A stretch of 59,389 nt of DNA from Acidaminococcus sp050873445 (GCF_050873445.1 NZ_JBNMIU010000009.1:1-59389), one strand, 5' to 3'; counted from the stretch's first letter, positions 15,280 through 24,921 are shown. A program made the numbers and translations. The notes: generated by a model not told the origin, from the letters alone.

Positions 15280-17129
15280 TCCCAATGCAAAAACTAACGC
15301 TTTACGCCTTGAAAGCCGATCGCGATGCCCTGCTGCTGGCCCTGCAGAAAGACGGCAGCGTCATGCTGGAACCGGAAGAGGGGAGCAAGACCCTGCCCGG
15401 GGCCGAAGCCGTCAGTGCCCAACTGGATAAGACCGGTGCGGTACTCCAGTTCCTGGTACAGAACGGAGCTAAGAATTCCCTGTTTTCCCAGAAGGAACAG
15501 GTCTCCTATCCGGATTTCCTGAAGGAAACCGGAGAGGGGAAAAGACTGACGGAACAGCTGGACACTACTGCCGGCAAGATTGCTTCTCTGGAAAGCGAAG
15601 CGGCAGCCCTCCGGACCCAGGCCGAAAGCCTGGAACCCTGGCTACAGCTGGATATCCCGCTGGAACAGCTGAGTTTCACGGAAACCACTCACTGCCATGT
15701 GGGCTTCCTTCCGGAAAAAGAATTGCCGGCGTTCCAGGAGGGCATGCAGAATCTGCTGGCCGACTGGAAGACGTACGGGGACGGCCAGGATGGCCGAGCT
15801 CTGGTCATTTTGACCTATAATCGGGACGAAGAAGCTGTGAAGCACCTCCTGAAGGAACATGACTTCAGCGAGGCGGTGCTGCCCAAGCGCAGCGGGACGG
15901 CTGCCCAGGTGCAGCAGGAGCTTCTCCAGGAAGCCAAAGAACGGGAGAAAAAGATCATCCGCCTGCAGCAGGAAACCAGGGACATCCTGCCTCAGAAGCA
16001 GCAGGTGGAATTGTATTACGATCAGCTGAGCACCACCCATGAACGCCTCCAGAACGGGGGTGTGGAAACGGTGAGTGCCTTTAAGATCCAGGGCTGGGTG
16101 CGCAAAGACCGGGCCCGGCAGGTGGAAAAAGTCATCCGAAGCGTCACGGATGCCTATCAGCTCACTTTTACCGATCCGGCAGAAGGTGAAATCCCGCCTA
16201 CCGTATTGGAAAACAGCAGACTGGTGGAACCTTACGAAAGTGTGGTAGAACTGTATTCCCTGCCCAAGGCAGGGTCCATAGACCCGGATCTGATCATGGC
16301 ACCTTTCCACTTTATCTTCTTTGGGATGATGCTGTCCGATGCGGGTTATGGGCTGGTCCTGACGGTGATGCTTTATTTCGCACTGAAGAAATTCAAACCT
16401 GCAGGTTTTGCCCGGCAGCTGGCAATGGTCATCTTTTTTGGCAGTATCTCCACAGTACTGTGGGGAGCCATGTTCGGCGGCTGGTTCGGTCTGGAATGGA
16501 AACCGCTGCTGTTCGTACCCATGAAGGAACCTTTGAAGATGCTGGCTCTGTGCTTTGGTCTGGGAGCCATCCATCTGGTGGCCGGCATGCTGGTGAAAGT
16601 CTACATGCTGCTGCGGGATGGGGATGTGATGGGTGCGGTCTGTGACCAGATCAGCTGGCTCATAATGTTCCTGGGATTCTTCCTGATGGCTCTGGTGCCG
16701 GGGCCCATTGGCAAGTACCTGGCCTGGCTGGGTGCGGGCATCATCATCCTGTTCGGTGGAAGAGAAAAGAAGGGCATTGTCAGCCGTCTGCTGGGCGGCC
16801 TGCTCAGCCTGTACAACATCAGCGGCTACCTGAGTGATCTCCTGAGCTATTCCAGGATCTTCGCTCTTGGACTGGCCACCGGCGTCATCGCCATGGTCAT
16901 CAATACCGTGGCTCAGATGCTGTGGAGTGCAGGTCCTGTGGGCATCGTGGCAGCCATCCTGGTACTGCTGGCCGGCCACTATTTCAACATTGTCATCAAC
17001 GTGCTGGGTGCTTTCGTGCACAGCAGCCGTCTGCAGTACATCGAGTTCTTCGGCAAGTTCTATGAAGCCGGTGGCCGGGCATTCCTGCCCTTGGCACTCC
17101 GGACCAAGTATACGGATATAACGAAATAA
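15273..17129 (+). CDS. ntpI: V-type ATPase subunit I (a-subunit homologue)
   Basis: This 618-residue protein has a cytosolic N-terminal half (about residues 1-335) with coiled-coil stretches and a C-terminal half with about seven to eight membrane helices. It forms the stator ion half-channels next to the proteolipid ring. The conserved segment LLSYSRIFALGLATGVIAM, near residue 525, carries the essential arginine that works with the ring glutamate. The length fits bacterial NtpI (about 650). The ATG overlaps the preceding stop, which indicates translational coupling. Confidence 0.92.
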   Translation: MLVPMQKLTLYALKADRDALLLALQKDGSVMLEPEEGSKTLPGAEAVSAQLDKTGAVLQFLVQNGAKNSLFSQKEQVSYPDFLKETGEGKRLTEQLDTTAGKIASLESEAAALRTQAESLEPWLQLDIPLEQLSFTETTHCHVGFLPEKELPAFQEGMQNLLADWKTYGDGQDGRALVILTYNRDEEAVKHLLKEHDFSEAVLPKRSGTAAQVQQELLQEAKEREKKIIRLQQETRDILPQKQQVELYYDQLSTTHERLQNGGVETVSAFKIQGWVRKDRARQVEKVIRSVTDAYQLTFTDPAEGEIPPTVLENSRLVEPYESVVELYSLPKAGSIDPDLIMAPFHFIFFGMMLSDAGYGLVLTVMLYFALKKFKPAGFARQLAMVIFFGSISTVLWGAMFGGWFGLEWKPLLFVPMKEPLKMLALCFGLGAIHLVAGMLVKVYMLLRDGDVMGAVCDQISWLIMFLGFFLMALVPGPIGKYLAWLGAGIIILFGGREKKGIVSRLLGGLLSLYNISGYLSDLLSYSRIFALGLATGVIAMVINTVAQMLWSAGPVGIVAAILVLLAGHYFNIVINVLGAFVHSSRLQYIEFFGKFYEAGGRAFLPLALRTKYTDITK

Positions 17130-17145
17130 GGGAGGAGAAATCATT

Positions 17146-17622
17146 ATGATTACTTTAGGAACAGCTCTGGCATTTGGCGGTGCGGCAACGGCAGCAGCTC
17201 TGGCAGGGGTTGGCAGTGCCATCGGCGTTGGGATCGCCGGGCAGGCCGCTTCCGGTGTGGTCAGTGAAGATCCGGATAAATTCGGTAATGTACTGGTACT
17301 GCAGGCATTGCCCGGTACCCAGGGTATCTATGGCCTGCTGATTGCCTTCATCATCATCCTGAATCTGGGGGTCATTGACGGCAATGTGAAGGACCTGACT
17401 ACCTTCCAGGGCCTGGCATACTTGTTCGCTGCTCTGCCCATGGGCATCGGCGGACTGCTGTCCGCCATTTATCAGGGCAAGGTGGCTGCCTCCGGTATTT
17501 ACCTGACGGCCAAACGTCCGGAAGAAACCGGTAAGGGCATCATCCTGACGGCCATGGTCGAAACCTATGCCGTACTGAGCCTGTTGATTTCCTTCATCAT
17601 GGTGAATGGGATTAAATTATAA
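17146..17622 (+). CDS. ntpK: V-type ATPase proteolipid subunit K, Na+-binding type
   Basis: This 158-residue double-hairpin proteolipid has four membrane helices and builds the rotor ring. The ion carboxylate is Glu139 in MVETYAVL. Other residues match the Na+ site known from Enterococcus hirae NtpK: Leu55, Thr58 and Gln59 in LPGTQGIYG, and Gln110 in YQGKVAASG. The first hairpin has no carboxylate, as in E. hirae, so each protomer carries one ion. This supports a Na+-translocating enzyme rather than a proton pump. It is the third gene of the operon, 16 nt after subunit I. Confidence 0.93.
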   Translation: MITLGTALAFGGAATAAALAGVGSAIGVGIAGQAASGVVSEDPDKFGNVLVLQALPGTQGIYGLLIAFIIILNLGVIDGNVKDLTTFQGLAYLFAALPMGIGGLLSAIYQGKVAASGIYLTAKRPEETGKGIILTAMVETYAVLSLLISFIMVNGIKL

Positions 17623-17637
17623 GAAAGGGTGATTGTC

Positions 17638-18246
17638 GTGTCTGGCGATAAAATCATTCAAAAAATAGAAGAGGAAGCCACGCAGGACGCGGCCGCCATC
17701 CAGGCAGCAGCCCGGGATAAAGCCCGGAAGGAAAAAGACCGGATCCTGGCCAAGGCCCAGGAAGAAGTCCGGGAAATCCAGGCCAGATCCCAGGTGGACG
17801 CCAGGGAGGCTGTGGGACGGCTGCAGCTGATTGCGGAACTGCAGAGCCGGAAAGAAAACCTGGCCAGCAAGCGGAAGGTGCTTCAGGAGGCCTTTGACCA
17901 GGCGGCCAGCCAGCTGGCAGCTTTGCCGGAAGCCCAGTGGAAGACCCTGATCGGCCAGATTATCCTGAGTGCGGATCTGAGCGGTCAGGAAACCCTGGTG
18001 GTACCGGCCAAGGATCGGAAGCGGTATGAAGACGGCTTCCTGGAACAGCTCAATGCCGCCCTGGAACAGGCAGGCAAGAAAGGTCAAATGACCCTGTCCG
18101 ACACGGCGGCGGATTTCTCCGACGGTGTGCTGATCCAGGGGGAAACCTGTGATTACGATGGCTCTTTTGCCACGCTGCTGGAAGAGGTACGGACCGGGGA
18201 GGAATATCGCGTAGCAGAGCTTCTGTTTGGCGCGGAGGTGAAATGA
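17638..18246 (+). CDS. ntpE: V-type ATPase subunit E (peripheral stalk)
   Basis: This 202-residue protein starts with a long charged helix (residues 1-95, KARKEKDRILAKAQEEVREI) and ends in a globular domain with SDGVLIQG, typical for subunit E. It pairs with subunit H/G to hold the catalytic head. The GTG at 17638 is preferred because GAAAGGG lies 8 nt upstream; an in-frame GTG at 17629 is inside that ribosome site. The stop is 1 nt before the subunit C start. Confidence 0.9.
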   Translation: MSGDKIIQKIEEEATQDAAAIQAAARDKARKEKDRILAKAQEEVREIQARSQVDAREAVGRLQLIAELQSRKENLASKRKVLQEAFDQAASQLAALPEAQWKTLIGQIILSADLSGQETLVVPAKDRKRYEDGFLEQLNAALEQAGKKGQMTLSDTAADFSDGVLIQGETCDYDGSFATLLEEVRTGEEYRVAELLFGAEVK

Positions 18247-18247
18247 T

Positions 18248-19243
18248 ATGCCCCAGCCCAGTTATGAATATGCCCTGGGTCGCATCAGCGTCCTGTCCAC
18301 CCATTTGCTTACCGCAGCCCAGCTCCGGCGCATTGCGGAGGCTTCTACTACGAAAGAAGCCATGAAGTTGCTGCTGGAGACCGGCTACGGAGAGAATATG
18401 GCCACGGAACAGGAAATCACCCTGGGAGAAATCGACTTCATCATCCGGGATCAGCTCCAGCTGACCCGGAAACGGATCCGGGAACTGACTCCGGATGCAG
18501 AGCTGACCGGTCTGTTCCTGCTTCCGGTGGATACCCACAACCTGAAAGCCCTGCTGAAGGACCGGATGCTGGGAACCAGCACTGATAACATCCTGCGGGA
18601 AGGGGGCAATTTTGACCTGTCCCTGCTGAAGGATATGGTCCAGACCAAATACTATGAGGATCTGCCGCCTGTCTACTGTAAGACGCTGGATGAAATCGAG
18701 GCGGATTTGACCCGGGAGGCAGATCCCTTCCGGCTCAGTGCTCTGCTGGACGAAGCAATGTTCCGTCAGGCCAAAGAGGTGCTGGACCGGAAAAAAGAGA
18801 ACGGGTTCATCCGGAATTACTTCTCCCTGTGGGCTGACTATCAGAACACCATCAGCCTAATCAGGGCCCAGAACCTGCACTGGGAGCTGTCTCAGCTGCG
18901 GCTGGTCCTGGTGGACTGCGGGGAAATCCCTCGTACGGTGTTCGAAGAGAGCCTGGACGTACCGCCGGAACAGCTGGGAGCGCGTCTGAACCGGGGAAGC
19001 CACGGGGCGGAACTGGTCCAGGCCATCAATGAATTTGCACAGACAAACGAGCTGGCCGTCATTCCCAAACGGATGAAGGAAGGCTTGAGCCTGATCCTGC
19101 GCCGGGCCAAATGGGATACCCATTCCCTGGGTCCCATTGTAGGCTATCTGGAAGCCCGGGAAACCGAGGCGGAAGCCCTGCGGATGATCTTCGGGGCCAT
19201 CCAGGGCGGATTCGAACCCCAGCTGCCGGAAGTCTACGCCTGA
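18248..19243 (+). CDS. ntpC: V-type ATPase subunit C (central rotor/d homologue)
   Basis: This 331-residue, mostly helical subunit links the central shaft to the proteolipid ring. It has the family features YALGRISVLSTHLL at the N-terminus, LLPVDTHNLKALLKDR near residue 95 and NYFSLWADYQNTISLIRA near residue 190. It follows subunit E by 1 nt, which suggests coupled translation. It has no membrane segment. Confidence 0.92.
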   Translation: MPQPSYEYALGRISVLSTHLLTAAQLRRIAEASTTKEAMKLLLETGYGENMATEQEITLGEIDFIIRDQLQLTRKRIRELTPDAELTGLFLLPVDTHNLKALLKDRMLGTSTDNILREGGNFDLSLLKDMVQTKYYEDLPPVYCKTLDEIEADLTREADPFRLSALLDEAMFRQAKEVLDRKKENGFIRNYFSLWADYQNTISLIRAQNLHWELSQLRLVLVDCGEIPRTVFEESLDVPPEQLGARLNRGSHGAELVQAINEFAQTNELAVIPKRMKEGLSLILRRAKWDTHSLGPIVGYLEARETEAEALRMIFGAIQGGFEPQLPEVYA

Positions 19244-19269
19244 TCACAGGAAGCATGGGAGGCAGCAAC

Positions 19270-19596
19270 ATGGAAAAGAAAAAAATTGCAGTAATCGGTG
19301 ATCCCAGCTCCGTGATGATCTTCAAAGCCGTAGGGTTCGATGTATTCTACGAGGAAGAAAAAGAACAGATAGAGCGCAGGATCCACCACCTGGCCGATGC
19401 GGGCTATGCCGTGATCTACATCACGGAAACCGCTGCCCAGAAGGCCCAGGCAGTGATCGATGAATATGCTACCGCTACCTTTCCCGCTATCATTCCCATC
19501 CCTGCCGGGAGCAAATCCCTGGGACTGGGCTTGAAGCGTGTTCAGGAAAACGTGGAAAAAGCAGTGGGCGCCGATATTCTATTCAAGGAAGGGTAG
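19270..19596 (+). CDS. ntpG: V-type ATPase subunit F (central stalk)
   Basis: This 108-residue Rossmann-like subunit is called G in the ntp nomenclature. It begins KKIAVIGDPSSVMIFKAVGF and has the internal motif VIYITETAA, both typical. It binds subunit D in the rotor and modulates ATPase activity. ATG 19270 follows GGGAGGC; an in-frame ATG at 19255 is too close to a poor site. Confidence 0.92.
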   Translation: MEKKKIAVIGDPSSVMIFKAVGFDVFYEEEKEQIERRIHHLADAGYAVIYITETAAQKAQAVIDEYATATFPAIIPIPAGSKSLGLGLKRVQENVEKAVGADILFKEG

Positions 19597-19605
19597 GGAA
19601 CAATC

Positions 19606-21378
19606 GTGAGTGGAAAGATTGTAAAAGTATCCGGTCCGCTGATTGTCGCCGAAGGGATGCAGGACGTGCAGCTCCATGATATGGTCCGCGTCAGTGACAA
19701 GCGTCTGATCGGTGAAGTCATCGAGCTTCGTGACGATAAAGCTTCCATCCAGGTCTACGAAGAAACGGCCGGCCTGGGCCCGGGGGAACCGGTGGAATCC
19801 ACCGGGGCTCCCATGAGTGTGGAACTGGCTCCCGGTTTGATTGAAAGTATCTTCGACGGGATCCAGCGTCCTCTGGAAAAAATCTATGAACTGGCCGGCG
19901 ATCGGATCAGTCGGGGTGTGGAAGTGCCCAAGCTGGACCGGGAAAAGAAATGGCAGTTCGTGCCCACAGCCAAAGTGGGCGACGCCGTCAGCGGCGGCGA
20001 TGTCATCGGTACGGTTCAGGAAACTCCGGCCGTACTGCACAAAATCATGGTGCCTCCCGGCAAGAGCGGTACCGTGGAATGGGTCTATGAAGGGGAAGCC
20101 ACCATCCTGGATCCGGTGTACAAGTTAAAAGACAGCAAGGGCGAAGTGAAGGAATATCCCATGCTGCAGCAATGGCCGGTGCGTGTGGCACGGCCCTATA
20201 AGACCAAGCTGCCGCCGGAGGAACCCATGGTCACCGGGCAGCGGGTCATCGATACCCTGTTCCCTATTGCCAAAGGGGGCGTGGCCGCCGTGCCCGGACC
20301 TTTCGGCAGCGGCAAGACCGTCATCCAGCATCAGCTGGCCAAGTGGGCTGACGCAGACATCATCGTCTACGTAGGCTGCGGCGAACGGGGCAACGAGATG
20401 ACGGATGTACTGAACGAATTCCCGGCTCTGAAGGATCCCCGCACCGGCCTGCCGCTGATGAAGCGGACGGTGCTGATCGCCAATACCTCCGATATGCCGG
20501 TGGCTGCCCGTGAAGCATCCATTTATACGGGCATCACCATCGCTGAATATTATCGGGATATGGGCTACAAAGTGGCTATCATGGCTGACTCCACGTCCCG
20601 GTGGGCCGAAGCACTGCGTGAAATGTCCTCCCGTCTGGAAGAAATGCCCGGCGAAGAAGGGTACCCGGCGTACCTGTCCTCCCGTCTGGCTGAATACTAC
20701 GAACGGGCCGGTGAAGTGGAATGCCTGGGCAAAGACCAGCGGGTCGGTGCCGTTTCCGCCATCGGGGCTGTATCGCCTCCCGGCGGTGATATTTCCGAAC
20801 CGGTTTCCCAGGCAACCCTGCGGATCGTCAAGGTGTTCTGGTGCCTGTCCTCCGCCCTTGCCTATGCCCGCCATTTCCCGGCCATCGACTGGCTGCAGAG
20901 CTATTCCCTGTATTCTGACCGGCTGCGGAAATACTACGATGAAAAAGTGGCACCCGATTGGTCTAAACTGGTAGGGACCACCATGGAAATCCTCCAGGAG
21001 GAATCCAGCCTGAATGAAATCGTCCGTCTGGTGGGCATCGATGCGCTGGGCTTCAAGGATCGGATTACCATGGAATGTGCCCGGTCCATCCGGGAAGACT
21101 TCCTGCACCAGAACTCCTTCCATGAAGTGGATACCTATACTTCCCTGGAAAAGCAGTACGATATGCTGAAGCTGATCATCACCTGGTATGAAAAGGCACT
21201 GGATGCCATGACCAAGCATGTGAAGCTGGACAAGCTGATCGAAATGCCTATTCGGGAGCAGATCGGCCGTGCCAAGTACATTCCGGAAAGTGAACGGAAG
21301 GAAAAGTTCGCCCAGCTGAACCAGGAACTGGAACAGGCCTTTGCAGAACTGACGGAAGAGGGTGAGCAAGATGCGTAA
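19606..21378 (+). CDS. ntpA: V-type ATPase catalytic subunit A
   Basis: This 590-residue catalytic subunit has its P-loop GPFGSGKTV near residue 231, the non-homologous region typical of A subunits before it (about 110-180), the Walker B region YVGCGERGNEMTDVL with the catalytic Glu, and SSRLEEMPGEEGYPAYL. It hydrolyses ATP in the cytosolic head to drive ion export, or makes ATP when run in reverse. The start is GTG, shortly after the subunit F stop. The last 8 nt overlap subunit B. Confidence 0.95.
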   Translation: MSGKIVKVSGPLIVAEGMQDVQLHDMVRVSDKRLIGEVIELRDDKASIQVYEETAGLGPGEPVESTGAPMSVELAPGLIESIFDGIQRPLEKIYELAGDRISRGVEVPKLDREKKWQFVPTAKVGDAVSGGDVIGTVQETPAVLHKIMVPPGKSGTVEWVYEGEATILDPVYKLKDSKGEVKEYPMLQQWPVRVARPYKTKLPPEEPMVTGQRVIDTLFPIAKGGVAAVPGPFGSGKTVIQHQLAKWADADIIVYVGCGERGNEMTDVLNEFPALKDPRTGLPLMKRTVLIANTSDMPVAAREASIYTGITIAEYYRDMGYKVAIMADSTSRWAEALREMSSRLEEMPGEEGYPAYLSSRLAEYYERAGEVECLGKDQRVGAVSAIGAVSPPGGDISEPVSQATLRIVKVFWCLSSALAYARHFPAIDWLQSYSLYSDRLRKYYDEKVAPDWSKLVGTTMEILQEESSLNEIVRLVGIDALGFKDRITMECARSIREDFLHQNSFHEVDTYTSLEKQYDMLKLIITWYEKALDAMTKHVKLDKLIEMPIREQIGRAKYIPESERKEKFAQLNQELEQAFAELTEEGEQDA

Positions 21379-22762
21379 GGATTACAAGACCATCCGCGAG
21401 GTGGTAGGTCCTCTGATGCTGGTGGATCAGGTCAAGGGCGCCACCTACGATGAACTGGTGGAAATCCATCAGGCCAACGGGGAAGTCCGGAACGGCAAGG
21501 TCCTGATGGTGGACGGGGACAAAGCCATGGTGCAGCTGTTCGAAGATTCCCAGGGCCTGCAGCCCTCCACTGCCAAGGCCCGTTTCCTGGGCCACGGCAT
21601 CCAGCTGGGGGTGGCCCCCTCCATGCTGGGCCGCGTGTTCGACGGCATGGGCAAACCCATTGACGGGGGCCCTGCCATCATCCCGGAAGAATACAAGGAT
21701 ATCAATGGGGAACCCATGAACCCGGCTGCCCGGGAATATCCTTCGGAATTCATCCAGACCGGGATCAGCGCCATCGACGGCTTGAATACTCTGGTCCGGG
21801 GCCAGAAGCTGCCGGTGTTCTCCGGCTCCGGCCTGCCTCATGCCCAGCTGGCTGCCCAGATTGCCCGGCAGGCCAAGGTACTGGGGACCAACGAAAAGTT
21901 TGCCGTGGTATTTGCTGCTGTGGGTATCACCTTTGAAGAAGCCAACTTCTTCATGCAGGACTTCAACCGCACCGGTGCCCTGAGCCGTGCCGTCATGTTC
22001 ATCAACCTGGCCAACGACCCGGCTGTAGAACGGATCGCAACGCCTCGTATGGCCATCACCGCTGCTGAATACCTGGCTTTCGAACTGGATATGCATGTGC
22101 TGGTCATTATTACCGATATTACCAACTACGCCGATGCCCTGCGGGAAGTGTCCGCTGCCCGTAAGGAAGTGCCGGGCCGCCGTGGTTATCCGGGCTATTT
22201 GTATACGGACCTGGCTACCATGTATGAACGGGCCGGCCGGATCCGGGGCAAGAAGGGATCCATCACCATGATCCCCATCCTGTCCATGCCCGAAGATGAC
22301 AAGACCCATCCCATCCCCGACCTGACCGGGTACATTACGGAAGGCCAGATCATCTTGAGCCGGGAACTGTACCGAAAGGGGCTGACACCGCCCATCGATG
22401 TGCTGCCTTCCCTGTCCCGTCTGAAGGATAAGGGCGTGGGCAAGGGCAAGACCCGGGAAGACCATGCTGATACCATGAACCAGCTGTTCGCCGCCTATTC
22501 CCGCGGGAAGCAGGCCAAGGAACTGGCTACTATCCTGGGGGATTCGGCCCTGAGCAAAGTGGATAAACTGTATGCCAAATTCGCCGATGCCTTCGAGCGG
22601 GAATATGTTTCTCAGGGGTATCGGACCAACCGGTCCATCGAGGAAACACTGGATCTGGGCTGGAAGCTGCTGGGCATTTTGCCGCGCAGCGAACTGAAAC
22701 GGATCCGGGATGAATATCTGGATAAATACTATAAACCGGCGGACGGCAGCGAGGGGGAATAA
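21371..22762 (+). CDS. ntpB: V-type ATPase subunit B
   Basis: This 463-residue non-catalytic nucleotide-fold subunit lacks a canonical P-loop (FSGSGLPH replaces it), as expected. It carries PGRRGYPGYLYTDLATMYERAGRI and the ITDITNYADALREVS region, both near-invariant. ATG 21371 is preferred over GTG 21362 because GAGGGTGA sits 5-6 nt upstream. It overlaps the end of subunit A, which indicates coupling. Confidence 0.95.
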   Translation: MRKDYKTIREVVGPLMLVDQVKGATYDELVEIHQANGEVRNGKVLMVDGDKAMVQLFEDSQGLQPSTAKARFLGHGIQLGVAPSMLGRVFDGMGKPIDGGPAIIPEEYKDINGEPMNPAAREYPSEFIQTGISAIDGLNTLVRGQKLPVFSGSGLPHAQLAAQIARQAKVLGTNEKFAVVFAAVGITFEEANFFMQDFNRTGALSRAVMFINLANDPAVERIATPRMAITAAEYLAFELDMHVLVIITDITNYADALREVSAARKEVPGRRGYPGYLYTDLATMYERAGRIRGKKGSITMIPILSMPEDDKTHPIPDLTGYITEGQIILSRELYRKGLTPPIDVLPSLSRLKDKGVGKGKTREDHADTMNQLFAAYSRGKQAKELATILGDSALSKVDKLYAKFADAFEREYVSQGYRTNRSIEETLDLGWKLLGILPRSELKRIRDEYLDKYYKPADGSEGE

Positions 22763-22765
22763 CCC

Positions 22766-23401
22766 ATGGCTACGAACGTAAACCCGACCCGGATGGAACT
22801 GACCCGGCTGAAACGCCGGCTGGCTACTGCCGTCCGGGGACATAAACTGCTGAAAGACAAACGGGATGAAATGGTCCGGCAGTTCATGATCTATATCCGC
22901 CGGAACCACGAGCTGCGGGTGAAGATGGAAAAAGCCCTGCAGAATGTGTCCCACCATTTTGTGGTGGCCCGGGCCCATATGGGGTCTTTGACCATGGACG
23001 AAGCACTGCTTTATCCGGCCCGGAGTGCCGAGTTCGAAGTGGGCAGCAAGAACGTGATGAGCGTAGATGTACCCACGCTGACCTATACCGGGGCCACGGC
23101 GGATGATGCCGCCCAGGTACCTTATTCCTTCGTGTTCACCACCGGGGAACTGGATACAGCCGTGACGGAACTGACTACCTGTCTGCCGGATCTGCTGGAA
23201 CTGGCCCAGGTGGAGAAAACTTGCAACATGCTGGCGGATGAAATCGAAAAGACCCGTCGGCGGGTCAATGCGCTGGAATATGTCATGATCCCGGAAATGC
23301 AGGAAAGCATCAAATATATCACCATGAAGCTCAGCGAAAACGAAAGAGCCAGTACGGTGCGTCTGATGAAAGCCAAGGAAATCATGGCGAAACAGGCGTA
23401 A
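22766..23401 (+). CDS. ntpD: V-type ATPase subunit D (central shaft)
   Basis: This 211-residue subunit has long N- and C-terminal helices that form the rotating shaft in the A3B3 head. Hallmarks are NPTRMELTRLKRRLATAVRGHKLLK-like residues at the start, with VNALEYVMIPEMQESIKYI near residue 170. It is the last gene of the operon, 3 nt after subunit B, and is followed by a strong terminator. Confidence 0.95.
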   Translation: MATNVNPTRMELTRLKRRLATAVRGHKLLKDKRDEMVRQFMIYIRRNHELRVKMEKALQNVSHHFVVARAHMGSLTMDEALLYPARSAEFEVGSKNVMSVDVPTLTYTGATADDAAQVPYSFVFTTGELDTAVTELTTCLPDLLELAQVEKTCNMLADEIEKTRRRVNALEYVMIPEMQESIKYITMKLSENERASTVRLMKAKEIMAKQA

Positions 23402-23424
23402 CTGACAGTCTTATTGGCAACGGC

Positions 23425-23456
23425 AAAGGGAGTGTGGATTTTTCACACTCCCTTTT
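23425..23456 (+). terminator. V-ATPase operon terminator, overlapping the mocR promoter
   Basis: The stem AAAGGGAGTGTG / CACACTCCCTTTT has a 7-nt loop. A TATAAT at 23461-23466 follows at once and probably serves the MocR gene, with a poor -35 inside the hairpin. Confidence 0.85.
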
Positions 23457-23515
23457 ATGGTATAATGACCGTGATGATATTTTCTTTATAAAATCATGAA
23501 AAAAGGAGCACGGTT

Positions 23516-24877
23516 ATGGCAACTATCTTTACCTTCCGGGCGCAATCCCAGCAGGGACCCCTGTATAAGCAGCTGGCCCATTATTTTCGGCAGGAGATTG
23601 CTCAGGGACATCTGGTCAGTGGGGAATTCCTGCCTTCCATCCGCCAGCTGACCCGGAACCTGAAACTGAGCCGGACCACAGTGGAAGCTGCCTATCAGAT
23701 CCTTATTGATCAGGGCGTGGTCCATAACCTGCCCAACCGGGGCTACCAGGTGGCAGATTACGTGCCCCGGGAAGAGCACGGAACGGAAACTGTTCCGGAA
23801 CAGCCCGAAGAAAAACGGGCCGCTGTACTCTATAATTTTTCCAACAATTACATTGATACTTCCACCTTTGACACGGTGCTCTGGCGGCGCTGCCTGAATG
23901 CGGTGCTGCGCAATCCTTCTTCCATCGCCGGGTATGGGGATCCGCAGGGGGAGCCGGAGCTGCGCCAGGTGCTGGCACGGTACAGCTATGCCTCTCGTGG
24001 CGTGGTATGCCGGCCGGAACAGATCCTGGTGGGAGCCGGGCTCCAGACCCTGCTGATGGTCCTGCTGCCGCTCCTGCCTCTGCCCGAAAAGACGGTGGGG
24101 CTGGAAGCTCCCGGGTTCCCCCAGGCGGAGCAGATTTTCCGTCTGATGGGCTGGGGGATTCGGCGCTTTGAACCGGGGGATCCCAAGGCCGACTGGCCCG
24201 GGCTGCTCATGATTTCCCCTACCAATCCGTATAAAGGCAGGGCACTGACGGAACGGGAACGGAACAATCTGATCGTGGCCACCCAGCTGGAACGGGTATA
24301 CCTGCTGGAGGACGATTACAACGGGGAGTTCCGCTATCTGCATCAGCCCACGCCAGCCCTTCACAGCTTCGGCAACCGGGAGCAGATCATCTATCTGGGT
24401 TCTTTTTCCCGGACCCTGCTGCCTTCTCTGCGCATCAGCTATCTGGTGCTGCCGGAAAAGCTGCTGCCTGCCTACCGGGCCATAGCGAATCAGTACAACC
24501 AGACTTCTTCCACGGTGGAACAGCTGGCCCTGGCCGCCTACATCGAGGAAGGCCATCTCACCCGGCACATCCGGAAACTGCGAACCTCGTACCGGAACAA
24601 GAGCCAGCAGCTGCAGGCAGCCCTGCTGCAGGTGTTTGGCAGTAAGGTGGAGCTGCTGAGCTATGGCTCCGGGCTCCATCTGCACATTGCTCTGCATCTG
24701 GCGGGGACGGCAGAGGAACTGACCCGAAAGGCTCTGACAGGCGGGGTAAAAATTATCCCGGTCAAGGGGGCTGCTCCTGGAAAATGGCCGGAATTCCTGC
24801 TTTCTTTCGCAGGGATTGCCGAAGAGAAGATCCAGAACGGGGTCAAAGCCCTGAAAACAGCCCTGGAAGCCGACTGA
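23516..24877 (+). CDS. MocR/PdxR-type GntR regulator with aminotransferase domain
   Basis: This 453-residue protein fuses a GntR winged helix-turn-helix (residues 10-75, with GEFLPSIRQLTRNLKLSRTTVEAAY) to a class-I aminotransferase-like domain (about 115-450). The PLP lysine appears to lie in the LGSFSRTLLPSLRISYLV segment, where the aligned position reads Arg in place of the usual SFSKxLxPGLRLGY Lys; this needs alignment. LLEDDYNGEFRY matches the PLP-phenol Asp region. Such proteins often control vitamin B6 or amino-acid genes, usually adjacent ones. The next gene is a small secreted protein, so the target is not obvious. Confidence 0.85.
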   Translation: MATIFTFRAQSQQGPLYKQLAHYFRQEIAQGHLVSGEFLPSIRQLTRNLKLSRTTVEAAYQILIDQGVVHNLPNRGYQVADYVPREEHGTETVPEQPEEKRAAVLYNFSNNYIDTSTFDTVLWRRCLNAVLRNPSSIAGYGDPQGEPELRQVLARYSYASRGVVCRPEQILVGAGLQTLLMVLLPLLPLPEKTVGLEAPGFPQAEQIFRLMGWGIRRFEPGDPKADWPGLLMISPTNPYKGRALTERERNNLIVATQLERVYLLEDDYNGEFRYLHQPTPALHSFGNREQIIYLGSFSRTLLPSLRISYLVLPEKLLPAYRAIANQYNQTSSTVEQLALAAYIEEGHLTRHIRKLRTSYRNKSQQLQAALLQVFGSKVELLSYGSGLHLHIALHLAGTAEELTRKALTGGVKIIPVKGAAPGKWPEFLLSFAGIAEEKIQNGVKALKTALEAD

Positions 24878-24892
24878 ACCTGAAATGCCAAT

Positions 24893-24921
24893 TGTGTTTT
24901 CCTTGTTTCCTACGGTATAAT
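24893..24921 (+). promoter_or_regulatory. Promoter of the secreted-protein/nitroreductase run
   Basis: The -35 TTGTGT (24893-24898) is separated by 17 nt from the -10 TATAAT (24916-24921), about 40 nt upstream of the gene at 24970. Confidence 0.65.
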
